Made by a program: the position numbers and the translations under genes. Of a DNA stretch of 64,000 nt, positions 1 to 9,487 are shown one piece after another. Position 1 is the stretch's first letter, and each line of letters starts with the position of its first letter. The DNA comes from Pontibacter ramchanderi (GTDB lineage Bacteria > Bacteroidota > Bacteroidia > Cytophagales > Hymenobacteraceae), in assembly GCF_002846395.1 (NCBI RefSeq), contig NZ_PJMU01000003.1:124001-188000 (forward strand), in the 5' to 3' direction. The notes under the pieces were generated by a model. It was not told where the DNA came from, did no database searches, and was given only the letters and a program-made list of their open reading frames with translations.

Positions 1-1882
<1,882 letters not shown>

Positions 1883-2212
1883 ATGAAAACGATCCTTCTT
1901 CTCCTTATTTCCAACATCTTCATGACCTTCGCCTGGTATGGGCACCTCAAGTTTAAAGAAACAGTGCTCTGGAAGGTCATACTGGTCAGCTGGTTCATTG
2001 CCTTCTTCGAGTATCTGTTTCAGGTGCCGGCCAACCGGATCGGCCACGGGCAGTTCACCGCCTTTCAGCTCAAAACCATTCAGGAGGTGATCACGCTTGT
2101 GGTGTTCGTGGCTTTCTCGGTGCTATACCTGAAAGAAGAAGTGAAATGGAATTACATCGTCGGCTTCGTCTTCATCCTGCTCGCCGTGTTCTTCGTGTTT
2201 AAGAAGTGGTGA
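1883..2212 (+). CDS. DMT family / DUF486 small membrane protein
   Basis: This 109-residue protein has four predicted membrane helices: residues 2-18, 30-48, 67-84 and 91-107, the last ending just before the C-terminal KKW. It matches the pattern of the DUF486 (DMT superfamily) proteins, which are about 110 residues long and look like half of a drug/metabolite transporter. Family members are integral inner-membrane proteins of unknown substrate. The first ATG after the divergent gyrB promoter region fits the usual N-terminus (MKTILLLLISNIFMTFAWYG). It appears to be a single-gene unit. The family assignment is fairly secure; the transport role is only inferred from the superfamily. Confidence 0.85.
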   Translation: MKTILLLLISNIFMTFAWYGHLKFKETVLWKVILVSWFIAFFEYLFQVPANRIGHGQFTAFQLKTIQEVITLVVFVAFSVLYLKEEVKWNYIVGFVFILLAVFFVFKKW

Positions 2213-2250
2213 TTTTTGATTGTTGGATTGTTAAATTGTTGATGGCTGAA
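2213..2250 (+). repeat. Short TTGTT-type intergenic repeat tract
   Basis: The bases just after the DMT gene form an imperfect run of ATTGTTG-like units. Similar low-complexity tracts occur between genes in many Bacteroidota, and a related one lies at 16335-16372. No function can be read from it. Confidence 0.35.
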
Positions 2251-2334
2251 ATGTTGGAAGGTTCACGGGCGAAGGGCGGCCCTTCTAACTTTGGCTGCAG
2301 CCAGAATTAATGCCCACCTTTGGCACTATACCTG

Positions 2335-2342
2335 TATCTTTG
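2335..2342 (+). promoter_or_regulatory. Candidate -7 element (TATCTTTG) for the lipoprotein/SCO operon
   Basis: TATCTTTG matches the Bacteroidota -7 consensus TAnnTTTG and is followed by CA, as is common. It lies 65 bases before the lipoprotein ATG. A TTTG at 2319 is too close to be a standard -33 box, so the upstream element is weak or absent. Confidence 0.45.
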
Positions 2343-2407
2343 CAGTTGACAGCTGCCTGTTTCAGAAACAGCAGTTGTATTGTCTAACCCAAACTTATAC
2401 CCGACAG

Positions 2408-2839
2408 ATGAAAAAGTGGCTGCTATACCTGAGCCTGCCTTTCTCCCTGATCGCATGCCAGGGGGGTGCCTCTGAAGCGGAAGACCCGCAGCAGGCACTG
2501 CAGACTGCGGTAATGGACCTGCACGACGAAGCCATGGCCGATATGGGCAAGATCTACCGCCTGCGCCGCAACCTGACCAGCCTCCGCGACAGCCTGCAGG
2601 CACACTCCTCCGACACCACCACCATCAGCCTGCTCACGCGCCGTATACATGAGCTAAACCAGGCCGATGAAGCCATGATGGACTGGATGCGCCACTACAA
2701 AGCGCCCGACTCGCTGGCCCACGAGCAGGCCATGCTATACCTGAACGAAGAGCACCGGAAAATGGAGCGCGTCAAATCCCTGATGGACAGCACCATTGCC
2801 AACGCAAAAGAAACCTACGCGACTTATGAAAAGAAATAA
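2408..2839 (+). CDS. Small lipoprotein of unknown function (first gene of SCO/cytochrome c operon)
   Basis: This 143-residue protein begins MKKWLLYLSLPFSLIAC: a lipoprotein signal with lipobox LIAC at residues 14-17, so it should be anchored in a membrane facing the periplasm. The mature part is charged, strongly helical and probably coiled-coil. It is rich in Asp, Glu, Gln and Arg, with heptad-like leucines around residues 50-70. The chosen ATG gives the signal peptide; upstream in-frame starts do not. The next gene (SCO family) begins inside its last codons, so they are translationally coupled. Bacteroidota often carry such a protein beside SCO and c-type cytochrome genes. I cannot assign a biochemical role; a part in copper delivery or oxidase assembly is inference from context. 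Confidence 0.75.
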   Translation: MKKWLLYLSLPFSLIACQGGASEAEDPQQALQTAVMDLHDEAMADMGKIYRLRRNLTSLRDSLQAHSSDTTTISLLTRRIHELNQADEAMMDWMRHYKAPDSLAHEQAMLYLNEEHRKMERVKSLMDSTIANAKETYATYEKK

Positions 2840-3515
2840 ACGAGGCACCTTTCTCCCGGCCCTGCTGCTCGGCCTCGCGGCACTCAGCTGGCAAGCCTGC
2901 TCGCAGGAGCAGTCCACTGGCACGGGCACACTACCCTACCTGGGTGAGCGCCAGTTGGTGCAGCGCGAAGTCGATGGCCAGCAGGTAACCGACACGGTCT
3001 ACCACCGCATCCCAGACTTCGCCTTTATCGACCAGGACAGCCAGGTAGTCACCAGCCTCACGGTGCAGGACAAGGTATACGTCACCGACTTTTTCTTTAC
3101 CACCTGTCCTACCATCTGCCCCAAAATGAAGAGCCAGATGATCCGTATTTACGAAGCTTTTGCAGATGACCCGCGCGTGATGCTCCTCTCCCACACCATC
3201 GACCCGAAACACGACACCGTGGCCGTGCTGCGCGACTACGCCGACCGCCTGCAGGTGGACAGCAACAAGTGGCGCTTTGTAACCGGCGAAAAGGACAGCA
3301 TTTACAGCATTGCGATGCAGTACATGGTGTCGGCGATGGAGGATGAGGAAGAGCCCGGCGGCTTTGTGCATAGCGGCGCCTTTGTGCTCGTAGACCAGAA
3401 CCGCCACGTGCGCGGCATTTACGACGGTACCGACCCTGCCCAGGTCGACCGGCTGATCCGTGACATACCTGCCCTGTTGCCTAAAAAGAAAAAGAAGGAT
3501 GCTGATAAAAACTAA
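2826..3515 (+). CDS. SCO1/SenC-type copper chaperone (lipoprotein)
   Basis: SCO proteins are thioredoxin-fold copper chaperones that load the CuA centre of cytochrome oxidase or keep its cysteines reduced. The 229-residue product has a lipoprotein signal (SWQAC near residue 25). It carries the metal-binding CxxxC motif (TTCPTICPKM, near residue 97) and the conserved C-terminal histidine (FVHSGAFVLVDQ), so all three copper ligands are present. The ATG at 2826 overlaps the end of the preceding lipoprotein gene by 14 bases, and the cytochrome gene that follows starts before this one stops. The three are therefore probably one transcript. Assignment to the family is secure; which oxidase it serves is not visible here. 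Confidence 0.92.
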   Translation: MKRNKRGTFLPALLLGLAALSWQACSQEQSTGTGTLPYLGERQLVQREVDGQQVTDTVYHRIPDFAFIDQDSQVVTSLTVQDKVYVTDFFFTTCPTICPKMKSQMIRIYEAFADDPRVMLLSHTIDPKHDTVAVLRDYADRLQVDSNKWRFVTGEKDSIYSIAMQYMVSAMEDEEEPGGFVHSGAFVLVDQNRHVRGIYDGTDPAQVDRLIRDIPALLPKKKKKDADKN

Positions 3516-3924
3516 GTTTCTGCTCTACTCGGCCGGTGCAGCCGCCTTGCTTACCCTCACGCAGTGCTTTTATACCGATAAGCAGAACGAAGGGGAGCAG
3601 CTTTATACCCAGTACTGCGCCAACTGCCACATGGACGACGGCAGCGGTCTCCGCAACCTGATCCCACCCCTGGCCGGCGCCGATTACCTGGAGAACCACC
3701 GCGATGACCTGGCCTGCATCATCCGGCACGGGCAGACAGGCAATATTGTGGTGAACGGCAAGAATTACAACCAGGGTATGCCGGGTTTCGAGCATCTCAA
3801 TGCTGGTCAGATCACCAACATCCTCAACTACGTGCAAACTAACTTCGGCAACAACAACCCTCGGTTCTCTATACAGGAGGTAGAAAAGCAGTTGTTTAAA
3901 TGCCGCCATCTGTTGGAGCAATAA
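3499..3924 (+). CDS. Small c-type cytochrome
   Basis: The 141-residue product has an N-terminal hydrophobic segment (about residues 5-23) ending in a possible lipobox cysteine (TQC). A single haem-binding motif CANCH follows (YCANCHMDDGSGLRNLIPPL). A methionine (NQGMPGF) further on can serve as the sixth iron ligand, as in class I cytochromes c. It is exported and probably carries electrons in the periplasm or at the membrane. The ATG at 3499 overlaps the SCO stop region by 17 bases, the second such overlap in the operon. A perfect hairpin terminator follows at 3941-3969. The redox partner is unknown. Confidence 0.9.
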   Translation: MLIKTKFLLYSAGAAALLTLTQCFYTDKQNEGEQLYTQYCANCHMDDGSGLRNLIPPLAGADYLENHRDDLACIIRHGQTGNIVVNGKNYNQGMPGFEHLNAGQITNILNYVQTNFGNNNPRFSIQEVEKQLFKCRHLLEQ

Positions 3925-3940
3925 AACCGATTAAAAAGAA

Positions 3941-3969
3941 AAGGCGCTGTAATTATGCTACAGCGCCTT
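3941..3969. terminator. Bidirectional terminator between cytochrome c and cupin genes
   Basis: An 11-bp perfect stem (AAGGCGCTGTA / TACAGCGCCTT) with a 7-nt loop is followed by a run of T on the plus strand and preceded by A-rich sequence. It can therefore end both the plus-strand cytochrome operon and the convergent minus-strand cupin gene. Confidence 0.85.
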
Positions 3970-3996
3970 TTTTTATACCTGTGAGGTAAGACTGGT

Positions 3997-4503
3997 CTAT
4001 CTTCCAAAATCGTCCTGCACGCGCACAATATCATCTTCATTTGACGGGTTAGCGGCGTCGGTGTGTTGCCAGATTTCGGCCAGCACGCCCCAGCCGTCGA
4101 GGCCCACCAGGCGGTGGCGTTCGCCCTGGCGCAGCGTGATGAGGTCGCCGGGGTTAAGCACTTTCAATTCGCCTTCTTCGTCAGTGTCGCTGGTCACGAC
4201 GCCCACAGTGCCTTTCACTACTTTCCAGATCTCGGCGCGGCGGTGGTGGTATTGCCAGCTCAGTCGCTTCTTCGGTGCCACGAGCAATATCTTCGGGCTC
4301 AGCTTTCCGGATATCTTTAACTGATCAACCGGTATGCTGTCGAAGTAAGCGTTGGCAAAGTCTTGGGCCTGTGCTTCGTCGATCACAAAAAATCCGCCCC
4401 AGGGACGGCTTTGGTCCTGGTTGCTGATGTTGAAACGCTGCTGCTTGAGTTGCTGCTCTACTTCTGCGAAAAGGGCTGCTTTATCAGTTGTGTCGGTAGT
4501 CAT
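3997..4503 (-). CDS. Cupin-domain protein, phosphomannose isomerase-like
   Basis: This 168-residue protein has a single cupin barrel. The metal-site motif is visible as WQYHHRRAEIWKVVKG near residue 84, and the second motif as GDLITLRQGERHRL near residue 124. The N-terminal RPWGGFFV resembles the KPWG signature of type II phosphomannose isomerase / mannose-1-phosphate guanylyltransferase cupins, though this protein has only the cupin part. Many Bacteroidota encode such a stand-alone protein, usually annotated as a mannose-6-phosphate isomerase-like cupin. The substrate is not established by the sequence. The gene has its own promoter candidate at 4589-4618 and shares a terminator with the convergent cytochrome gene. 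Confidence 0.82.
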   Translation of the reverse strand: MTTDTTDKAALFAEVEQQLKQQRFNISNQDQSRPWGGFFVIDEAQAQDFANAYFDSIPVDQLKISGKLSPKILLVAPKKRLSWQYHHRRAEIWKVVKGTVGVVTSDTDEEGELKVLNPGDLITLRQGERHRLVGLDGWGVLAEIWQHTDAANPSNEDDIVRVQDDFGR

Positions 4504-4588
4504 GTTCTGTTAGGGCTTTAAGGGTGATGGCGGACTGTTTGCAGGTATAGGCTAACGAAAAAGGGATATTGACTGTTTGGGCGGAACG

Positions 4589-4618
4589 CAAATTTAGTAT
4601 AATTCTGTAAAACTCAAA
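4589..4618 (-). promoter_or_regulatory. Candidate promoter of the cupin gene
   Basis: On the minus strand TTTG (4618-4615) is followed after 18 bases by TAAATTTG (4596-4589), matching the Bacteroidota TTTG / TAnnTTTG pattern. Transcription would start about 80 bases before the cupin ATG. Confidence 0.5.
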
Positions 4619-4670
4619 CGGACGCCGGCAGGTCGCATGCCTGTACCTGAGCGCCCGGTTTTGTGCACAG

Positions 4671-5237
4671 CTAAGCTGCTTTGCCTGCCAAAACATTTTG
4701 GAAGAAGCGCTCAAAATTCTTGTTCAGGGCGCCCCATTTAAACTCGTGGTTGGGTGTGCGGTAGCTATACCCTGCAAAAGTGTTTTTGGTCACCACCGGA
4801 AACTCACTGATCCGCTTTCCGCTGATCCAGCCGTAAAAGCCAATCTGCTTCTGCGCATAGTCCACCCAACCCACGATCACAAAGTCTTTGGAAGCCGGTT
4901 TTTGCTCCTGCGGGTAACCATAGGTCCAGTTGTCGTTCGGCGACCTGTCAGTTGATTTTTTTGCGACCTTCACGTCTATTTTGCTGCCACCTATCAAAAA
5001 ATCAAAGGCATCTGAGTTCCTGTTCTCGAAGCCCGCACGATCCACCTCGTAGGTATAGCCGAGGGACTTGAGCCAGTGCTCGAAGGCGTATTCGCCCATA
5101 CAGCCCAGCACGGCCTTCTCCAGGCGCTCCTTTTCTGTTAATCCAAATCTAGAGTACAGGCCATTGCGCACCATATCGGCCGCACACTCCCGGGCCAGCG
5201 TCAGGTTTGCATCAAAGTCGAAGTTTTGTACCAGCAT
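4671..5237 (-). CDS. Small PD-(D/E)XK nuclease, probable restriction endonuclease
   Basis: I do not recognise a named family for this 188-residue protein. It shows a plausible PD-(D/E)XK nuclease core: Glu49 in a helix (GCMGEYAFEHWL), Asp79 (SDAFDFLIGG), then Asp88-Val-Lys90 (KIDVKVAKK). It begins 9 bases after the stop of a DNA adenine methyltransferase gene on the same strand, so the two are almost certainly co-transcribed. That layout is typical of a restriction-modification system in which this protein would be the cutting subunit. It is far too small to be a type III Res subunit and has no helicase motifs. Function is inferred from motif and neighbour; specificity is unknown. Confidence 0.68.
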   Translation of the reverse strand: MLVQNFDFDANLTLARECAADMVRNGLYSRFGLTEKERLEKAVLGCMGEYAFEHWLKSLGYTYEVDRAGFENRNSDAFDFLIGGSKIDVKVAKKSTDRSPNDNWTYGYPQEQKPASKDFVIVGWVDYAQKQIGFYGWISGKRISEFPVVTKNTFAGYSYRTPNHEFKWGALNKNFERFFQNVLAGKAA

Positions 5238-5246
5238 GGCAGTTCA

Positions 5247-7064
5247 TCAGATTGATCTAAAGTCAATACCGATATCCTGCAAGGTTAGTTGTAAATGGCT
5301 TTTATCAATTTCGTTGAACTGAAACAGCGCATCGGGACAAATGAAGGCCTTGGGTTTCAGCTCGATCGCTTTTTTAAGGACCGCTTCAGTAATCGTGTCC
5401 AGGGTATAAAGCATTTTTTCTGGCAGCACTTCGTAGAGCACCGCTTCCTCTACGGGAACTTCGTTTACAACTGCGCTCAGCGGTATACCTGTCCGCAGCA
5501 ATAGCTCCCAGAGCCTGTACAGCCGCAGGGCCCGGTCGTTTACCGGCTTGGAGAAAAGTGCCAGTTGTTTTGCCTTGTCGATTCTTCCACTTTCCCCCTG
5601 CCCTACCTGAAAACTGGAGGGAGCGAGTTTGAAATACCTGAACCCGGTATCTTTGCCTTTAGCGCCTTCCGGTGCGGTCAGTTTTTCATGCAGCAGGAGC
5701 AATCGTTTCCGGGTAATTTCGGGGATGGTCCGGAAACCCTGCTGGAAGGCCCTGGTGGTTGGGGCGATCTGCTCGTCGAGCTGCACACAAATATACCTGC
5801 GGTTGCCGCCGTCCTGCTGGTTCATTTCGAGCACGGCCTGGGCAGTGGCACCTGAGCCGGCAAAAAAATCCAGGAATATGCCGTCCGGGTCATCCGAGAA
5901 GCCCAGCAGGTATTTGATCAGACCGGGTGGTTTCGGGAAGTCAAAGACCTTGGCGCCGAACAGGGCCTCGAGCTGGGCGCTGGCATTTTCGTTGGTACCC
6001 ACGCCTACCTTGGCATTGATCAGGTTGGGCGGCACTTCCTTGTCGTACACCAGCTTCTCGTACGATGGACTGAGCTTGCTAGTAGGGATGCTGATGCGGG
6101 TGCCTCTGCTGATCTCGTCGTCGAGCTTCGGCTGCGACCACTTGAATTTGGCCCTCAGCACAACGGGCTTTATGAACAGACCACCCTTTACCTCCGTGTC
6201 TTCCAGCAAGTCAATGGCATACCTATCGGTGCCGTAACTTCCTTTCGGCAGTACGCCGTCCTCCAGGCGGGTCGTTACCACATCAGCCGGAAATACCAAA
6301 GTGCCGGGTTTGTTTGTCTGGTTCAGCAATCCATTGGAGCTGGTGCTGTTTTTTTGGATGCCCTTAAACTTCTCGCTGTTTTTATTCTTTTGGTAGCAGA
6401 GCACGTACTCCACCACCTTTTTGCTTTTTCTGGATAAGTTGGCCGGGGTTTCGGACTTAGCCCAGCAGAAGTAGTCGATAAAGTTCTCTTCGCCGAACAC
6501 TTCGTCCATGAGCAGTTTGAGGTTGGCCAGTTCGTTATCGTCGATACTCACGAAAATGATGCCGTCTTCGCGGAGCAGAGGGCGGGCCAGAAGCAGTCTG
6601 GTGAACATCATGCTGAGCCAATTGGAATGGCCGCTCTGCCTGCGCTCCGCCTGCGAACGGCCGGACTTGGTAGCAAAATTGTCGGCGTAGATAAAGCTGT
6701 CGGAGCCCGTGTTGTAGGGTGGGTCAATGTAAATACCCTTTACCTTGCCCCCATAGGCTTTTTGCAGTACTTTCAGCACCTGCAGGTTATCCCCTTCCAC
6801 GAACACATGCTGCGTTTGCGACCAGTTAACAGAAGCCTCCCGGTCAGGTCTAAGCGTATGGGTTGCAGGTGTCTGGGCTTGTTTGTAGGCATCAGCCTTT
6901 CCGGCCCAGGTCAGTTGGTATAGCTCGGGCGCTGCGTATACCTGATCTCCCAGCAGTTTCTGCAACTGCGCCACGTTCAGCTTGCCTTCGGTGAAAGCAG
7001 CCGGCACGATCTCTTTTAACCTGGCCAGCAGGTCGTCAGGTATAGGTAAGGACTCGCCCTTCAT
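5247..7064 (-). CDS. Site-specific DNA adenine methyltransferase, type III Mod-like (beta class)
   Basis: The product (605 residues from the ATG at 7064) transfers a methyl group from S-adenosylmethionine to adenine in DNA. The catalytic motif DPPY (IYIDPPYNTGSDSF, near residue 114) comes before the AdoMet-binding motif FxGxG (FLDFFAGSGATAQAV, near residue 400). This order defines the beta class that includes type III Mod proteins. The long stretch between them should hold the target-recognition domain. The frame stays open upstream to 7169, but the extra 35 residues look unlike the family, so I chose MKGESLPIPDDLLARL. It is followed after 9 bases by a small nuclease gene instead of a Res helicase-nuclease. 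The target sequence cannot be read from the protein. Confidence 0.9.
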   Translation of the reverse strand: MKGESLPIPDDLLARLKEIVPAAFTEGKLNVAQLQKLLGDQVYAAPELYQLTWAGKADAYKQAQTPATHTLRPDREASVNWSQTQHVFVEGDNLQVLKVLQKAYGGKVKGIYIDPPYNTGSDSFIYADNFATKSGRSQAERRQSGHSNWLSMMFTRLLLARPLLREDGIIFVSIDDNELANLKLLMDEVFGEENFIDYFCWAKSETPANLSRKSKKVVEYVLCYQKNKNSEKFKGIQKNSTSSNGLLNQTNKPGTLVFPADVVTTRLEDGVLPKGSYGTDRYAIDLLEDTEVKGGLFIKPVVLRAKFKWSQPKLDDEISRGTRISIPTSKLSPSYEKLVYDKEVPPNLINAKVGVGTNENASAQLEALFGAKVFDFPKPPGLIKYLLGFSDDPDGIFLDFFAGSGATAQAVLEMNQQDGGNRRYICVQLDEQIAPTTRAFQQGFRTIPEITRKRLLLLHEKLTAPEGAKGKDTGFRYFKLAPSSFQVGQGESGRIDKAKQLALFSKPVNDRALRLYRLWELLLRTGIPLSAVVNEVPVEEAVLYEVLPEKMLYTLDTITEAVLKKAIELKPKAFICPDALFQFNEIDKSHLQLTLQDIGIDFRSI

Positions 7065-7372
7065 GGTCAAATCTACTATTAAACTGTATTTTAAAGGATG
7101 GCCAGGTATAGCACAGGCAGTTTGCACCGACATGCCACACAGCACCTTGCGCTCTTTAAAGGCCTGCACTGTATGGTATCGTGCCCTGAATCAACAGGTA
7201 TGCCTTGCTCCTAGGTTTTCTATCTGGTGCAGAAAACAGGTTGCTGTGCCCCGGCAAAAGTTGAAGATAGTGAATAAAGCAGAAACGGCAGGAAGGAAAT
7301 TTCTGCTTCAGATGAATTCTTAAAAAGCAAGCTCCTGGCTAAGAAATGTGCTATAAAAGAAGAACGAGGAGT
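7065..7372. other. Intergenic region upstream of the methyltransferase
   Basis: About 300 bases separate arr from the methyltransferase start. The methyltransferase frame continues open through the first third (to 7169). A TAGATTTG sequence on the minus strand (7075-7068) matches a -7 element, but it would place the transcript start at the ATG itself. I see no RNA or repeat here apart from one AGGTATA heptamer. Confidence 0.4.
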
Positions 7373-7819
7373 TTAGTCTTCGATCGCCTCAATCCCCTGC
7401 TCCTTTAACCTGGCCAGATGGTCTTTCATGGCCTGCAGCTGCTCCGGGGCATGGCCCTGCCAGTCTGTGAGCTCTCCGAGCACCCGGAGTGGGTGTTTTG
7501 TCCGGTAGGACTTTGTCGGGTTGCCCGGAAATTTCTTATCGGTCAGGTTAGGGTCATCTTCAATCGGCCCGGTCGGCTCCACCATGTAAATTCTGCCTCT
7601 TCCTTCACCCACAGCCAGTTCGGCACCCCAGGTGGCAGCATCGAGGGTAGCGGTCAGGTACACATAGGAGGCTTTTTTGCGCATACCGTAGTTGGAGTTG
7701 TAGCCAGGCGCAATCAGGTCGCCCTGGCGGAGGTCGGCTTTCGTGCCGTGGTAGTAAGTCTGCGCTGAATACTCGGAGCTGCCTGGCACTTCCTGGGTAT
7801 TGCTGTTTTCTGATTTCAT
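7373..7819 (-). CDS. arr: NAD(+)-rifampin ADP-ribosyltransferase
   Basis: Arr inactivates rifamycins by ADP-ribosylating the C23 hydroxyl, using NAD. The 148-residue protein matches the small Arr family in length and motifs: YYHGTKADLRQGDLIAPG near residue 22, YVYLTATLDAATWGAELA, RIYMVEPTGPIEDDPN, and the closing FPGNPTKSYRT and PLRVLGEL segments. It is cytoplasmic. It lies between a methyltransferase gene and a restriction-modification-like pair on the same strand, without tight spacing to either. Similar genes are common in environmental Bacteroidota, so presence alone does not show recent acquisition. Identification is strong. Confidence 0.93.
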   Translation of the reverse strand: MKSENSNTQEVPGSSEYSAQTYYHGTKADLRQGDLIAPGYNSNYGMRKKASYVYLTATLDAATWGAELAVGEGRGRIYMVEPTGPIEDDPNLTDKKFPGNPTKSYRTKHPLRVLGELTDWQGHAPEQLQAMKDHLARLKEQGIEAIED

Positions 7820-7839
7820 GGCCTTTGACTTCTGTATAA

Positions 7840-8436
7840 TCAGTTATTTTTTCTTGCTATGACTGATACGTGATTGAGTGGGTACTGATCGAGCTCCAGG
7901 TGCCTGCACTGGCAGTTGCTCCCGCGCAATGTGCTCAGGTTTTCATCTATACCGATGGAGCTATACCCGAACTTTTCGCCGAGCCAAGTGTCTACATGGG
8001 CACCTTCTGCATCCCCAAACGTGTACACCAGAATGCCATTCGGGTTCAGGAACCGACAAAGCTTCTGAACAACCGGCTTTTGGCTTGGCAGTGGCAAGTG
8101 AAAAACACTGTCCCATGCGACGATCAGATCAAATCTGTCGGTTGTTTCCCATTCGCTTATATCGGCCTGTATAAACTCCACCGCCGGATGATTTTCCTGT
8201 GCCAGGGCCAGCATTCCACCCGATACATCGATGCCAGTCACTTCAAATCCGTTTCCCAGAAGCCTGTTGATGATACGCCCGCCACTGCCGCAGCCCACAT
8301 CCAAAGCAGTTCGCTTGTTGGTGCAGTAGCTGATGGCCCGGTCAATCATGACAATACCGTAACTGGATTCGATCATGTCGGCATTCCAGCGGGCAGCGAT
8401 TTTGTCGTAGCTTTTGGCGAGTTTGGATGGGTGCAA
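7840..8436 (-). CDS. Class I SAM-dependent methyltransferase
   Basis: This 198-residue protein is a small-molecule methyltransferase with the Rossmann-type AdoMet fold. Motif I is ALDVGCGSGGRI (residues 44-55), followed by the acidic residue of motif II (VTGIDVSGGM) and motif III-like FIQADISEWE. The short C-terminal part would form the substrate lid. It is encoded just upstream of arr on the same strand (20 bases apart). They may be co-transcribed, but no functional link is evident. The substrate cannot be predicted. A short inverted repeat (CGTCTG/CAGACG, 8462-8483) lies just upstream of its start. Confidence 0.85.
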   Translation of the reverse strand: MHPSKLAKSYDKIAARWNADMIESSYGIVMIDRAISYCTNKRTALDVGCGSGGRIINRLLGNGFEVTGIDVSGGMLALAQENHPAVEFIQADISEWETTDRFDLIVAWDSVFHLPLPSQKPVVQKLCRFLNPNGILVYTFGDAEGAHVDTWLGEKFGYSSIGIDENLSTLRGSNCQCRHLELDQYPLNHVSVIARKNN

Positions 8437-8575
8437 GGAGATGGTGTTTTTATGGGATCAACGTCTGTTTAATACAGCAGACGACCTTCGATGAGCGTGC
8501 GGGAAAATAGCTATCTGCTTTGTTGATGGTTGAATGCTGTGAGGGTGCCTGCTTTATTCTGTTGCTGGCAACAGG

Positions 8576-8992
8576 TTATTTTATCTTTTCTTCTTTATTA
8601 GCAAGAGTCTGTAAATTCTTGTTCAGCTGCTTTTGAGTCCAAACTTTAGGTATCATAAAAACAATAACATCATACCCACCAGATTTAGCTTTTTGATTCT
8701 TGTCAAGCTTACGGTATGAAATTAACGGCTTTTCATTTTTTGCAAGATAGGGCAAGATGTAGACTCCAAAAAAGTCCTTCTTTGTCTGTATATCCGTCAC
8801 TGAATGCCCTGCGAAAAAGCCAACTTTTTTATTCGTAAAACTAAAAGCTCCTCTATCCTTATGGAACAGGGAATCTAACAAGGCGGATTCCTGCAGATTC
8901 AAAACCGGATTGTTATCAACACCAGGCATATCCTGGCTGTAAGCCTGCGCAGTCAAAAAGATAGAAAACAATGCTGTTAGTAGAATTTTCAT
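8576..8992 (-). CDS. Hypothetical secreted protein
   Basis: I do not recognise this 138-residue protein. It starts with a clear signal peptide (MKILLTALFSIFLTAQAYSQ, cleavage likely after residue 18-20) and has no further membrane segment. The mature protein is small, mixed alpha/beta by eye and lysine-rich at its C-terminus. Base composition is distinctly AT-rich compared with the genes on either side of the island, which suggests horizontal origin. It is the last of four similarly oriented small genes (8576-10492) whose intergenic gaps share sequence. No function is assigned. Confidence 0.65.
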   Translation of the reverse strand: MKILLTALFSIFLTAQAYSQDMPGVDNNPVLNLQESALLDSLFHKDRGAFSFTNKKVGFFAGHSVTDIQTKKDFFGVYILPYLAKNEKPLISYRKLDKNQKAKSGGYDVIVFMIPKVWTQKQLNKNLQTLANKEEKIK

Positions 8993-9002
8993 GTTTTTAC
9001 TT

Positions 9003-9050
9003 GTTGCGGACTGGTATAGCTAATGGGTGAGGCCTAGTCGAGCATAAAGG
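9003..9050. repeat. Intergenic repeat copy 1 in AT-rich island
   Basis: The gap contains GCGGACTGGT followed about 25 bases later by CGAGCATAAAG. The gap at 9964-10001 contains ACGGACTGGT and then GCGAAGCATAAAG. The shared pieces in the same order suggest related, diverged elements. Confidence 0.4.
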
Positions 9051-9079
9051 CTAAAACTTTATACAAGGTATTTCCTTTA

Positions 9080-9418
9080 TTATTGATAGAAGTTTAGCTT
9101 TTTCATTATTCGTTCGTCCGACCTTGCTACTTTAACTACAATGACTCTTCCCGTCGTGCAGTTACAAGCGTAACAGAGTTGTTGTTTGTTCTGATTAAAT
9201 TCAAACTCAATATTCTTAACGTTCACGTTCTGATTCTCTAAATAACTTTTTATTTCCACTTTCCTCTCCTCCTCCGTATCCTCGCTGTTCTGTTTCCATG
9301 GATCAGCGCATCCGGTTTCATCCCAATAGAAAATCGTTGCTTCATCGTCCTTTTTACAAGAGGAAAGCGCAGCAAACAGAGTCAGAATAATAATAATCAG
9401 TTGATTTTTTATGGCCAT
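9080..9418 (-). CDS. Hypothetical small lipoprotein
   Basis: This 112-residue protein is not a family I recognise. The N-terminus is a lipoprotein signal peptide with lipobox ALSSC (cysteine at residue 21) followed by KKDDE, a typical Bacteroidota lipoprotein start. Three further cysteines cluster as CYACNC in the second half (near residue 82), which could form disulfides or bind metal. It shares the AT-rich composition and orientation of its neighbours and is flanked by the repeated intergenic sequences. Function unknown. Confidence 0.65.
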   Translation of the reverse strand: MAIKNQLIIIILTLFAALSSCKKDDEATIFYWDETGCADPWKQNSEDTEEERKVEIKSYLENQNVNVKNIEFEFNQNKQQLCYACNCTTGRVIVVKVARSDERIMKKLNFYQ

Positions 9419-9487
9419 ATATCTTTTGCTACGTGCTGGGCTATGAGGTGGAGTAGTTGTCTCAGAAGCGTTGTTGTCTTTTCTTAT

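Noticed and set aside
4671..7064. Classical type III restriction-modification system
   Set aside because: No Res helicase-nuclease gene is present; the partner is far too small and lacks helicase motifs.
7065..7169. Upstream start for the adenine methyltransferase
   Set aside because: The extra 35 residues do not look like a Mod N-terminus; MKGESLPIPDD gives a plausible start.
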